Below are positions 50,288 to 59,076 of a stretch of DNA of 64,000 bases, piece after piece. This DNA is from Aestuariirhabdus sp. Lineage in GTDB: Bacteria; Pseudomonadota; Gammaproteobacteria; Pseudomonadales; Aestuariirhabdaceae. The notes beneath the pieces were generated by a model. The model did not search any database and was not told the origin of the DNA. It saw nothing but the letters and a program-made list of their open reading frames with translations. Both the position numbers and the translations under genes were made by a program. The stretch is from assembly GCA_030622755.1 (NCBI GenBank), contig JAUXFT010000005.1, forward strand, positions 1 to 64,000, given 5' to 3'. Position 1 is the stretch's first letter; each line of letters opens with the position of its first letter.

Positions 50288-50776
50288 TTAAGATTCATAC
50301 TTACTTAGCCAGTCTTCTGCCTCGGTTAGCTGCAGCTCGCTATAAACCCGAATGCCGTTTCTAGTGAGTAACGCTGCCGTCACACCCTGCCCAGCAACCA
50401 ACATTCCTGTAAAACGACCATCGTAACAACGCTCATTGCCACATGAGGGGCTTCGAGATTTCAAGATCGCCAAACGGATATTATGCTGTTCACAAAGCGC
50501 TAGTGCTCTGGACGCTCCCTGAAGAAAATACCTGCTCACAGATATACCACTGGAGGCGATAACTTCCGCACTCCCATCCAGTACCGCCAACCCCTGCCCC
50601 CCTTCGATCTCTGCCGGAAGGCGAGGTACCGACAATCCGCCTGCCATTTCAGGACAAATAGCTACCACACGAGCCTGTTGCTGCCAACGAGACAACGCGC
50701 CTTCTACCCGGCAATCCGTTCCGTCATATCGCACTGCCTCGCCCAACAGACACGAGCTCACCAATATTTTTTCCAT
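50288..50776 (-). CDS. DUF523 family protein
   Basis: 162 residues from MEKILVSSCLLGEAVRYDG; the track ORF begins 10 codons earlier. Typical DUF523 features are KILVSSCLLGEAVRYDG, VAICPEMAGGLSVPRLPAEI, and AILKSRSPSCGNERCYDGRFTG, with conserved cysteines that suggest a metal or Fe-S site. The family has no firmly established function; some members are fused to DUF1722. It is transcribed away from the HD-GYP gene. Confidence 0.87.
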   Translation of the reverse strand: MEKILVSSCLLGEAVRYDGTDCRVEGALSRWQQQARVVAICPEMAGGLSVPRLPAEIEGGQGLAVLDGSAEVIASSGISVSRYFLQGASRALALCEQHNIRLAILKSRSPSCGNERCYDGRFTGMLVAGQGVTAALLTRNGIRVYSELQLTEAEDWLSKYES

Positions 50777-51207
50777 CTGTAAAAGCCCCTGAAACGAAAC
50801 CTGCACCGCTCCGTACTACCACTCGTAATTTGTGGAATGCTTAGCTGCTGACAGCTACCTCACACATAAACTATTAATAGAACGGCAACAGGCATCAACA
50901 TTCTTCAAGCAAAGAACTTTACTACCTGAAGTTCTTTGCTCATAAAAGTTTTCTCTCATGATTTTTTCTCATAAAAACTACATACATCTTCCTAAAAGCC
51001 TTTATATATAACCAATTCTTACTTAAAACAAAATTCAAATTATTATTATTCATGATCACCCCATAGCAATACCCTATATCATCCGAGGCATGCCATCTAA
51101 ACGATAAGTGGTTATTTACGCCATTGTTTTCTCGTCTAAACTGAAGTGTGGTATTTCAAACCTGACGACCCTGCCTACGACTGAATCCCACTCAGGAGGC
51201 ATGAACT
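50777..51207. other. AT-rich divergent leader between DUF523 and the HD-GYP gene
   Basis: About 430 bp without a gene, noticeably more AT-rich than the surroundings. It contains a perfect 12-bp inverted repeat (50908-50940) and the AGGAGG of the HD-GYP gene. CTCATAAAA occurs twice next to the hairpin. No RNA family was recognised. Confidence 0.6.
50908..50940. promoter_or_regulatory. 12-bp perfect hairpin in the HD-GYP/DUF523 divergent region
   Basis: AGCAAAGAACTT and AAGTTCTTTGCT are exact complements separated by 9 nt. There is no gene immediately upstream for it to terminate, so it may be a leader-RNA element or an operator. Confidence 0.6.
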
Positions 51208-51210
51208 TTG
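51194..51210 (+). promoter_or_regulatory. Strong Shine-Dalgarno selecting a TTG start
   Basis: AGGAGG at 51194-51199 is followed by an ATG only 1 nt later, too close to use, and by an in-frame TTG 8 nt later that opens the 537-codon gene. The unusable ATG would give a 6-codon peptide ending in TAA. The TTG at 51208 is therefore the likely start. Confidence 0.7.
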
Positions 51211-52821
51211 ACCAACCCTAACGCTGATTTTCTCTTTGCAGAAGAGCAAACTGGACACGCCCCACCATTAACGACTGATTCATTTCCACAACAAGCGTGG
51301 AAAGTATTAATCGTAGATGACGAAGCCGAAATACACAGCGTCACCCGGCTGGTACTATCAGATTACCAGTTTGCAGGTAGAAACCTTGACCTCCTCAGTG
51401 CTTTCTCCGGCCGAGAGGCCAGAGAAAAACTCCTCGAGCACCCCGATATTGCTGTCGCTTTAATCGATGTTGTTATGGAATCAGATCACTCAGGATTAGA
51501 GTTGGTCAAGATGATTCGCAATAAGCTTAATAATTCACAGGTGCGGTTAGTTTTACGTACTGGACAGCCAGGTCAAGCACCAGAAGAAACCATCATTTCC
51601 GATTATGATATCAATGATTACAAAGATAAAACCGAATTAACGGCCACCAAACTCAGGACGCTGATGTACTCCACCCTACGTGCTTACCGTGACATTAAAG
51701 CTCTCGAGGCCAGCCGCAAGGGTCTTGAACAAGTTATTCAATCTTCCGCCCATATTTTTGAAATTACTTCGCTGCAAAAATTCACTTCCGCCGTGCTGAT
51801 GCAGCTTACTTCTTTATTAGACCTCAGCGAACATGCTGCTTATTTCAAGGTTTCCAGCGGTTTTGCGGTAACCCGTGAAAGTGCCGGCTACCACGTATTA
51901 GCGGGCACAGGCAGCTACGAAAAACTGATCAATCAACATAATTGCCATGCAGAACTCGCCCAGGAGGTTCGAACATCTTTGGAACGTGCAATTACAGAGA
52001 AAAAAAATCAATATCACGACGATCATATGGTTGCTTATTTTGAAAGCAAAGGAGGCGAAGAGCACCTTCTATTTATTTCCAACGTGGGTCAGCTGGAGCG
52101 TTTGGATTATCAATTAATTGAAATTTTTTGTGCCAACGTTTCTATTGCATTTGAAAACACCCACCTTAAAGATGAACTTGAAAAGACTCAACAGGAAACG
52201 GTTTACATGCTCGGCGAAGCAGTAGAATCACGATCCAAGGAAACAGGAAATCATGTCAAACGCGTTGCAGAACTTTCTTACTTACTTGCTATAGCTGCAG
52301 GTATTGACGAAAAAGAAGCAGACATAATTAAAGCTGCAGCCCCACTCCACGATCTGGGAAAAATCGGTGTTCCCGACGTTATTTTAAATAAGCCGGGAAA
52401 ACACAGCCCTGAAGAGTGGAAACTAATGCAGCAGCATGTAGGAATCGGCCATGAAATGTTAAAAAGCTCCAATCGCCCCATCCTTAAAATGGCCGCCATC
52501 ATTGCACAGCAGCACCACGAACACTGGGACGGCGAAGGTTATCCTCGAGGGCTAAAACATAATGCAATCCACATCGCAGGGCGAATAACTGCAGTCGCCG
52601 ATGTATTTGACGCGCTAACCAGCGATCGCTGCTATAAAAAAGCCTGGGATATTACTCATGTGGTGGAACATTTTAAGGAGCAAAGAGGCAAACAATTCGA
52701 TCCTTCATTGGTCGATCTATTGTTAGTAAACCTGGAACAAGCGCTGTATATACGAGACCACCTAAAGGACAAGATAAATCTTCAAGGCCGGCACAAAGAA
52801 CTGCCTGAACACTTGCGCTAA
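51208..52821 (+). CDS. Response regulator with DUF3369 and HD-GYP domain (c-di-GMP phosphodiesterase)
   Basis: 537 residues, TTG start. Receiver domain at about 30-150: acidic pair D37/D38 in VLIVDDEAEIH and phosphoacceptor D87 in VALIDVVMES. A DUF3369 sensory-like domain follows (about 170-325). The C-terminal HD-GYP domain has APLHDLGKIGVPDVILNKPG and the intact GYP motif HHEHWDGEGYPRGL, so it should hydrolyse c-di-GMP. No partner histidine kinase is adjacent. With the GGDEF-EAL protein at 55-59 kb it makes this a c-di-GMP region. The TTG start and leader hairpin suggest limited translation. Confidence 0.92.
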   Translation: MTNPNADFLFAEEQTGHAPPLTTDSFPQQAWKVLIVDDEAEIHSVTRLVLSDYQFAGRNLDLLSAFSGREAREKLLEHPDIAVALIDVVMESDHSGLELVKMIRNKLNNSQVRLVLRTGQPGQAPEETIISDYDINDYKDKTELTATKLRTLMYSTLRAYRDIKALEASRKGLEQVIQSSAHIFEITSLQKFTSAVLMQLTSLLDLSEHAAYFKVSSGFAVTRESAGYHVLAGTGSYEKLINQHNCHAELAQEVRTSLERAITEKKNQYHDDHMVAYFESKGGEEHLLFISNVGQLERLDYQLIEIFCANVSIAFENTHLKDELEKTQQETVYMLGEAVESRSKETGNHVKRVAELSYLLAIAAGIDEKEADIIKAAAPLHDLGKIGVPDVILNKPGKHSPEEWKLMQQHVGIGHEMLKSSNRPILKMAAIIAQQHHEHWDGEGYPRGLKHNAIHIAGRITAVADVFDALTSDRCYKKAWDITHVVEHFKEQRGKQFDPSLVDLLLVNLEQALYIRDHLKDKINLQGRHKELPEHLR

Positions 52822-52955
52822 CCACGCATTACTTCAGCAGATTTAAATTCAAAACGTGAAACTTAAATTTGGGGATTCACTACACGCATACCAAACAACC
52901 ACTGCGAGCACAAAAATGTTCTGACGACTAGCAAAAACCGAAGCCTGACACTAAA

Positions 52956-52973
52956 AGTATTTTGATAAATACT
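52956..52973. terminator. Small AT hairpin between the HD-GYP gene and hyi
   Basis: AGTATTT-TGAT-AAATACT in the 169-bp convergent gap. The stem is AT-only and weak, so the terminator role is tentative. Confidence 0.35.
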
Positions 52974-52990
52974 CACATTTAAAATCGTCA

Positions 52991-53767
52991 TCAACCACCT
53001 TTTTTAAACCAGCTCAATGTTTCACTAGTCATACGACTGGGACGATATTCGGCACCCACCCAACCTGAATACTTAATCTCATCGATATGGGAAAAGATAA
53101 CGGGTAGATCCAGCGTCCCGGAACCGGGCTCGCCCCGGCCCGGAGAATCGGCAAACTGAATATGACCAATATGCTGACCATATTCACTCAAATCAAACAG
53201 CAGATCCTCTTCCATCTCTGCCATATGATAAATATCGTACTGCATTTTTACAGAAGAATGATTAACCTCATTCAAGACTTTCAACATCTGTTCAGTAGAA
53301 TGCACGAGAAATCCCGGCATGTCCTTCGTGTTAATTCCCTCAAAGGTTGTCATCACACCCATTGCCGCAAATTGTTCCGCTGCATAATGCAGATTCTCAA
53401 TAAAAGTCCCCCAATACCTTCCCTGAATTTTTGGCTGCAGGCAACGTCCAGGCAAAACATTGACTACCGTTGCTCCCATCACATCTATGTAGCGTTGTGT
53501 TTGCATAATTTCTTCACGGAATTTCGATTCTTTACCAGGCACACAAGCAAGGCCTTCGCCCCCCACCATTAAATCGTCGGCGGCCACATTGATGAGTACA
53601 TTTTGAATCGGATACTTTCTGAGAAGCTGTTGCCATCGCTGTACTGACAATTCATAAGGAAACTGCACTTCAAACCCTTCGAAACCATTCAGAAGTGCGC
53701 ATTCCAGGCGCTGCTCCAGTGTCACCTCAGGGTAGAGCAAACTGATGTTGGCACAAAACCTTGGCAT
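52991..53767 (-). CDS. hyi: Hydroxypyruvate isomerase-like sugar isomerase
   Basis: 258 residues from the ATG after GAGGAA; the track ORF adds one codon. It has the xylose-isomerase-like TIM barrel of Hyi: MPRFCANISLLYPEVTLEQR at the start, then GFEGFEVQFPYE, MTTFEGINTKDMPGF with a metal-binding glutamate, and HIQFADSPGRGEPGSGTLDLP. Hyi interconverts hydroxypyruvate and tartronate semialdehyde. Its start shares one base with the reductase stop (TGATG), so the two enzymes are coupled. Glyoxylate carboligase (gcl), the usual partner, is not adjacent. Confidence 0.9.
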   Translation of the reverse strand: MPRFCANISLLYPEVTLEQRLECALLNGFEGFEVQFPYELSVQRWQQLLRKYPIQNVLINVAADDLMVGGEGLACVPGKESKFREEIMQTQRYIDVMGATVVNVLPGRCLQPKIQGRYWGTFIENLHYAAEQFAAMGVMTTFEGINTKDMPGFLVHSTEQMLKVLNEVNHSSVKMQYDIYHMAEMEEDLLFDLSEYGQHIGHIQFADSPGRGEPGSGTLDLPVIFSHIDEIKYSGWVGAEYRPSRMTSETLSWFKKGG

Positions 53768-54645
53768 CAAGTTTCCTCATGCTGATAAAGCTCAATGAGG
53801 GTCGACAGATCGCTATCGAGATATCCTTGGGCACCATGCAACCTCATCAATTGTGCAGCCGCGGCACTCATAGGAACGGCGCTCTTGCATTGATGCGATA
53901 ACTTAACCGCCGTATCGAGATCTTTAAGCAAGGTTTTTACGTGCCAGGCAATGGGCTCAAAAGTACGCCGAGCCATCTGGGGCACCAATATTCTCAATGG
54001 TTTAGAATCGGCAAAACCGCCGCTCAAAGCCTCCGGGATTTTATCTACCGCAACTCCCGACTGCTGAGCCAGTGCGGTCATTTCAGCAATAACCATGGCG
54101 TTGCACGCCACAATCATCTGATTGCAAACCTTAGTAACCTGGCCGCTGCCAACTGCTCCCATATGTGTTACCCGTTGACCAAGCTCTTGCAATACAGGTC
54201 GAGCCCGATCAACACAGGTTGCATCGCCACCAGCCATGATCGCCAGGGTGCCATCTCGAGCCCCTACAACCCCCCCGGAAACCGGGCAATCGACCCAATC
54301 TGCAGCGGACTTACTGTATAGCTCCTTTGCAAATTTCCTTGTTGCTTCGGGTTCAATACTGGATAGATCCAATAATAATTGACCTTCTCTGGCATACGAT
54401 GCGACCCCCTCCGATGAGAACACCACATCCTCTACTGCAGCGGTGTCGCTCAAGCACAACATTACAACATCCACACTCTGAACCAGCTCTGCGATTGACT
54501 GACTTGCAACGGCACCCGCTCGACCCAAGACGTCTGTTTTCTGAGAAGTACGGTTCCATACAACCACGTTATAACCGGCGGCAAGAAGGCGCGTCACCAT
54601 TTCATAACCCATCAAACCGATACCGATGAAACCGAGTGTTTCCAT
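53767..54645 (-). CDS. glxR: 2-hydroxy-3-oxopropionate (tartronate semialdehyde) reductase family
   Basis: 292 residues. An NAD(P)-binding Rossmann domain begins with LGFIGIGLMGYEMVTRLLAAGYNVVVWNR. The beta-hydroxyacid dehydrogenase signature is DCPVSGGVVGARDGTLAIM, and the catalytic lysine is in GSGQVTKVCNQMIVACN. With hyi next to it, reduction of tartronate semialdehyde to D-glycerate is the best guess; 3-hydroxyisobutyrate dehydrogenase is the main alternative. No regulator is nearby. Confidence 0.88.
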   Translation of the reverse strand: METLGFIGIGLMGYEMVTRLLAAGYNVVVWNRTSQKTDVLGRAGAVASQSIAELVQSVDVVMLCLSDTAAVEDVVFSSEGVASYAREGQLLLDLSSIEPEATRKFAKELYSKSAADWVDCPVSGGVVGARDGTLAIMAGGDATCVDRARPVLQELGQRVTHMGAVGSGQVTKVCNQMIVACNAMVIAEMTALAQQSGVAVDKIPEALSGGFADSKPLRILVPQMARRTFEPIAWHVKTLLKDLDTAVKLSHQCKSAVPMSAAAAQLMRLHGAQGYLDSDLSTLIELYQHEET

Positions 54646-54817
54646 TTTCTCTAATCCCTCTCAATCAAAGAATCTTAGTCACATAACCTTAATTACAGAA
54701 TCAACACCGCGGAATCAGCCACAGCAACCCGAGCCAACTCCATACCTGAAATCCAGCATCAACAACGAGAGGTAGTACAACAGTAAAAGTCACAGCGAGA
54801 AAAGGGAAACGTAGAAG

Positions 54818-57800
54818 TTATGCTAACTGCTTCTGGTAATGGGCCAGAGATTTAGGGCGCTCTATCGCATAGCCTTGAGCAAAATCAATTCCAATTTCGC
54901 GTAAACAACGGATGATATCCTCACTCTCAACGTACTCAGCAACAACACCCATTCCCATAAAGTGCCCTACTTCCTTGATCGATTTGACCATCGCGTAGTC
55001 CACTGAACTCTCGGCAATATCTTTAATAAACACACCATCAATTTTCAGGTAATCCACTGGCAGCTGTTTCAGATAGGCGAAAGAAGAAAGCCCTGTACCA
55101 AAGTCATCCAATGAGAACCGACAACCAAACTTTTTCATTTCACGAATAAAGTCTGCAGTTTTAGCAATATTCTCAATGGTCGCCGTTTCTGTAACCTCAA
55201 AACAGATCATCTTCGGGTCTACACCCGTCTTGGAAAAACACTCAAGAATAAATTCCATCAGATGATCATCATTAAGAGAGTTACCCGATAGATTAATGGA
55301 ATAGCTACCCATCTTTTTAGCTTGTCGTGGGTTAGCTGCTATCCATTCCAATATGTTACTAATCACCCAACGATCAATCGTTTGCATGCGATTGTGTTTC
55401 TCTGCAGTCATTATGAATGAATCAAGAGGGACATTATTATCCTCCTCGTCACGGACCGTTAACAACACCTCATAATGTCCACTTGCGCCTTCAGTACCTA
55501 TATACTTGATTTGTTGGCAACGCAAACCGAGTAGTTTTTCATCGAGTGCTCGCTGTATAAACGCCAGCATTCCCATCTCACTCTTCTTCTCTTCCGCTTC
55601 TTCCTTATACTGAAAAGCGACCACCCGATTACGTCCGGCATCCTTCGCTTGCTGACAAGCAGAAGTCGCCTGTTTAATTAAGTCGACTGATGGATCCATG
55701 TTGCCACCAAGCTCACAGACTCCGATGCTTACCGTCTGCGGTAACTTTTCTTCTTTCCAGAAAAACTCCATACCCTCGACAGACCGGCGTAATTGCTCAG
55801 CATAAGCGACCCCGCTGTCTAGCTCCTGATTTTCCAGCACTACAGCAAATTCATTACCACCAACACGCCCTCCCATCAAAACAGGAATATCGTCTGCATC
55901 CAACACCAATGCAATTTCCTGCAACAGCTGATCACCAGCTTCGGTGCCGCAATTACTATTGATCGCCTTGAAAAAATCAACATCGATATAGCACAGAGAG
56001 TGCGTAGTGGAACTACCGTACGTAGTTTCCATCAGACTACGTAACTTGGTTTCAAATGCTTTACGGCTAAGCAAACCGGTAAGCTGATCATGGCTAGTCT
56101 GGTAGGCCATATCTCGATACACATTCTGTACTATCTTGAACATGCCTTTATCCAGAAGGGATTCCTCTACATGCTCTGTTGGCACTAGCCCTTCACTCAT
56201 CGCTTTAGCTAAAGCGTCCAGATCATACTCAATCGCTTTCAAACCCTGCTTGTTAACAAACACAAAAGAAGAGAAGCCATCACCTATCCAGGCAAGTTTA
56301 ATTTGTTCCTGTTGATCTTCCTGACTTATGGGCGCTAACCAATCACCAACCTGCATGCGTTTAGCGCGTTGCCTCCAACGCTGTAGCTCATCATCAGCAG
56401 TCCTCGAGGGTTTTACCGTATCTCGAGCCTCACTAAGAATTGGCACTTTAACCCAGCGACTGCGATCGTGCTCGCTAGCGTCTTTTGTGAGCAACTCGCG
56501 CAAGGAATCCATCACCTCGTCGCGTTGAAAACGATCAATCGCTGGCGAATCAAGATGCCGTACAATCATTTCAAGGAAGGCATCCGCCTCCAAAGATCGC
56601 TCCAGGGAGGTACCACCCCCCCAGTGGCTGCGTACGCCCAGCCAATCCAGCAGCTGATCCACAAGCTGCCATTGATCCTTCCAGCTTTCACTTTTTATCC
56701 CTTCGCGAACATAGATCAACACCATGATATCGCGTAATCCTATATCGAACAGTTCGAGGATCACCGGAGGAACGAGTCGTCCGCCTATACGCAAATCAAT
56801 TTCACAACCAACGATTCTTTTCGCTTTTAATAATCGCTGCTGACCTTCATAAGTTCGCACCAACCGTTGGGTATTTCGCTCTACCGCCTGGTTCTGGCGT
56901 GCCTCTAACTTGCTTAGCTCAGCATCTACATCTTCATATACCCTGGGATCATTGTCGTATTCATTCAGAATCTTGTCACAAAACCCTCGCAGGGTTTTTT
57001 GCATACTTTCAACCGCACCGCTAGGTGCGCAGGCCAGCTTCGACATTTTGTTCAAAACCTGACGCGCCGGATGATCCGTATTACTAAAAAAACTCTGATC
57101 CCGTACGAGAACCTTTAACAAGGGAACTTGTTGGGTTCTCAGCCAGGGCTTTACCTTATCCGGGATATTTTGATTCTCAACTAAAGAATCAAATAGGCTA
57201 TCGACGATATCAATATAATCTTGCTGCGATCCAGTAAACTCTCGTCCAGCTTCTCCGCCCGGTTCCGTCTGAAGAACCCCCGATAGTTGAGTTCGTAAAT
57301 TCACTCCCGAATCAGGCAAAGGCTGACTTTGTAAAGCTCCTTGTATGGTCGTTAATGCATCCATCAATTCCACTTCTGTCCAGTCTGGTGCATTACTAGC
57401 CGAAGTAGTTACAGAATTACTTTCTGAATTGCCCTGCGTGGCACTTAATCCTGTTCCATCGGTTGTAACCTGTTGCGATCCATTGATATTACTTGCCGAC
57501 TCTCGCCTCCAAGCCAACAAATCTTGTACCACCTTTAAGGGAGCATTCGGTACTGCGTTCGGTACTGAATGGGCCACAGCAGTAGCAGAGACAGGCTGCT
57601 CCTGCTCCGCCTTAGCAGAAGATGCAACCGAACCAGAAGCTGCAGCAGATTCTGGAGATAAAACAGGCGATTCAGAATCTGTTACGTCAGTTTGAACACC
57701 TTCAAAGGCAGAAGTTTCCGCAGGTGACACTCTGGTTTTCTTCCGCCGAGTTTCAATATCCGGCAGTATTCCTGAATCTTTCAGCTGTGTATTAAACAGC

Positions 57801-58765
57801 CGGTAAAGATCATCAAGGCGGGACAATGAAGCCACTTCAAATATTTTATACAGCTGCTGCAAGAGCGAAGGGGGCGCACTTAGAACTTGTGTAGCATCAT
57901 GCAAACACCCATAGATATAGTCCGGGCTCAATGGATTATGGGCAGAATCTATTTCCCGGCCAGCAAGAACACTCAGCCTCCCCTGCAACCATTCTATTTG
58001 CTGGCGATGTTCTGCTTCTGCATTCGTCACCATCACATTGATCGTTAACCAATCTTCAAACTCATCCTTATCCACCACTGAAAGATCGCTCTCAGTGCGT
58101 GATGATCGGATCGCTTTGATTTTTACATCTTTTTCAGCAAACGCGGCCCACGCCTTGAGCAGTGGACGCCTGAACCGTTGAGACAATAGATCGTGACGAT
58201 TATTTAGCTCGCCTATCAGATCAAAATGTTGTGTTTGTATCGTATTATTTACCGCCTGACTGGCAAGCACCAACAATTTGTCAGCTGCCAGGTCAAAGAA
58301 GTGCTCCAAAATCTGATCGAGCGCTTGCGACAGAGGATCTCTCAGCCTCTCAACCAGCGTCACACGAGCGGTAGAAACGGGACGCTGGCCGCTGGCCAAA
58401 TCATCCCTGGACGATGCCTTATTATTTTCTGTTGCTATTGCCAGCAATGTCAGGGCATCTGCGTGACCAGGAGTCACCAGCTCTACACCCAGAGAATCGC
58501 TCTCTATCCGGGTTATCCGAGTACGAAACCTTAAAGGGTGATCTAACCCTTCAGAGGGCATAACCACCACCTCAGCTTCCGAGCCGACAACCAACGGATT
58601 GAACAGGTCTGACAATAAGCGAGGTACATCTGATATCTGAGTTAAAAAGAAGCCACTGGAACAGAGATCAGCGACCCGACAAGGCACAACAGAGTGCCCC
58701 ATGAGCATCAGTTGCGCCTGGCAACTAAATGGGATACGTGCCGATGTTCTGCGTTCATTCCTCAT
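54818..58765 (-). CDS. PilZ-DUF1631-GGDEF-EAL multidomain c-di-GMP protein
   Basis: 1315 residues. N-terminal PilZ domain (about 1-110): RRTSARIPF, then DLCSSGFFL, which fits the RxxxR and DxSxxG c-di-GMP-binding pattern. A long DUF1631 region follows (about 150-830), with a Ser/Ala/Gln-rich linker near 360-470. The diguanylate cyclase motif near residue 970 is GGNEF, not GGDEF, so cyclase activity is doubtful. The EAL domain (about 1075-1310) has YEVLL, ETE in FEVTETATIEN, SLDDFGTGLSSFAYLKQLP and LKID, so phosphodiesterase activity seems possible. No membrane span is seen. It is a single gene, divergent from fimV. Confidence 0.92.
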   Translation of the reverse strand: MRNERRTSARIPFSCQAQLMLMGHSVVPCRVADLCSSGFFLTQISDVPRLLSDLFNPLVVGSEAEVVVMPSEGLDHPLRFRTRITRIESDSLGVELVTPGHADALTLLAIATENNKASSRDDLASGQRPVSTARVTLVERLRDPLSQALDQILEHFFDLAADKLLVLASQAVNNTIQTQHFDLIGELNNRHDLLSQRFRRPLLKAWAAFAEKDVKIKAIRSSRTESDLSVVDKDEFEDWLTINVMVTNAEAEHRQQIEWLQGRLSVLAGREIDSAHNPLSPDYIYGCLHDATQVLSAPPSLLQQLYKIFEVASLSRLDDLYRLFNTQLKDSGILPDIETRRKKTRVSPAETSAFEGVQTDVTDSESPVLSPESAAASGSVASSAKAEQEQPVSATAVAHSVPNAVPNAPLKVVQDLLAWRRESASNINGSQQVTTDGTGLSATQGNSESNSVTTSASNAPDWTEVELMDALTTIQGALQSQPLPDSGVNLRTQLSGVLQTEPGGEAGREFTGSQQDYIDIVDSLFDSLVENQNIPDKVKPWLRTQQVPLLKVLVRDQSFFSNTDHPARQVLNKMSKLACAPSGAVESMQKTLRGFCDKILNEYDNDPRVYEDVDAELSKLEARQNQAVERNTQRLVRTYEGQQRLLKAKRIVGCEIDLRIGGRLVPPVILELFDIGLRDIMVLIYVREGIKSESWKDQWQLVDQLLDWLGVRSHWGGGTSLERSLEADAFLEMIVRHLDSPAIDRFQRDEVMDSLRELLTKDASEHDRSRWVKVPILSEARDTVKPSRTADDELQRWRQRAKRMQVGDWLAPISQEDQQEQIKLAWIGDGFSSFVFVNKQGLKAIEYDLDALAKAMSEGLVPTEHVEESLLDKGMFKIVQNVYRDMAYQTSHDQLTGLLSRKAFETKLRSLMETTYGSSTTHSLCYIDVDFFKAINSNCGTEAGDQLLQEIALVLDADDIPVLMGGRVGGNEFAVVLENQELDSGVAYAEQLRRSVEGMEFFWKEEKLPQTVSIGVCELGGNMDPSVDLIKQATSACQQAKDAGRNRVVAFQYKEEAEEKKSEMGMLAFIQRALDEKLLGLRCQQIKYIGTEGASGHYEVLLTVRDEEDNNVPLDSFIMTAEKHNRMQTIDRWVISNILEWIAANPRQAKKMGSYSINLSGNSLNDDHLMEFILECFSKTGVDPKMICFEVTETATIENIAKTADFIREMKKFGCRFSLDDFGTGLSSFAYLKQLPVDYLKIDGVFIKDIAESSVDYAMVKSIKEVGHFMGMGVVAEYVESEDIIRCLREIGIDFAQGYAIERPKSLAHYQKQLA

Positions 58766-58776
58766 GTAGCGTCACT

Positions 58777-58806
58777 TACCCCTGAAAAATCCTGATATCT
58801 ACCCCT
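58777..58806. promoter_or_regulatory. Tandem TACCCCT heptamers upstream of the PilZ-DUF1631 gene
   Basis: Two direct copies start 23 bp apart, 12-41 bp upstream of the minus-strand start codon. They match the NarL-type heptamer TACYYMT and the arms of the dyad at 33001. A response-regulator operator is possible. Confidence 0.35.
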
Positions 58807-58958
58807 CTGTGGGGTTCAGACACCTAACAAGTATCACTCCATAATACCGTTATTATTCTGATGTGCACCCATTTCCTGTACAGATATTTCAATAGCGAAT
58901 TAACATCATTCCAACACACTTCTAAAAATTCAGCTATATATTACTCAGCAATATAAAA

Positions 58959-58986
58959 TTGCGCGTGCTAACGATAAGGATATAAT
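58959..58986 (+). promoter_or_regulatory. Candidate sigma-70 promoter for the fimV-like gene
   Basis: TTGCGC and a perfect TATAAT are separated by 16 bp, ending 90 bp before the fimV-like start. The -10 box is consensus. Confidence 0.5.
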
Positions 58987-59076
58987 GCCAGCATAATTAT
59001 AATATTCTGCGATTATCATCTCAAAACGATGGCAAATCGCTTGCTCAGGCAATAATAAACAGGAATAAACGCAACC

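Larger units (their letters stand above)
58766..59076. other. Divergent region between the PilZ-DUF1631 gene and fimV-like gene
   Basis: 311 bp with no gene. It contains two TACCCCT heptamers (58777-58783 and 58800-58806, 23 bp apart), a short ACCCC/GGGGT hairpin (58801-58815) next to the minus-strand start, and a plus-strand promoter candidate at 58959. Confidence 0.6.

Noticed and set aside
50002-50364. 120-aa plus-strand ORF overlapping the DUF523 gene
   Set aside because: It overlaps a well-supported gene on the other strand, lacks a ribosome site and resembles no family.
32998-58786. Shared 13-mer ACTTACCCCTGAA in two leaders
   Set aside because: In 64 kb, dozens of coincidental 13-mer matches are expected, so identity alone is not evidence. 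Only the heptamer/dyad pattern is kept as a tentative finding.
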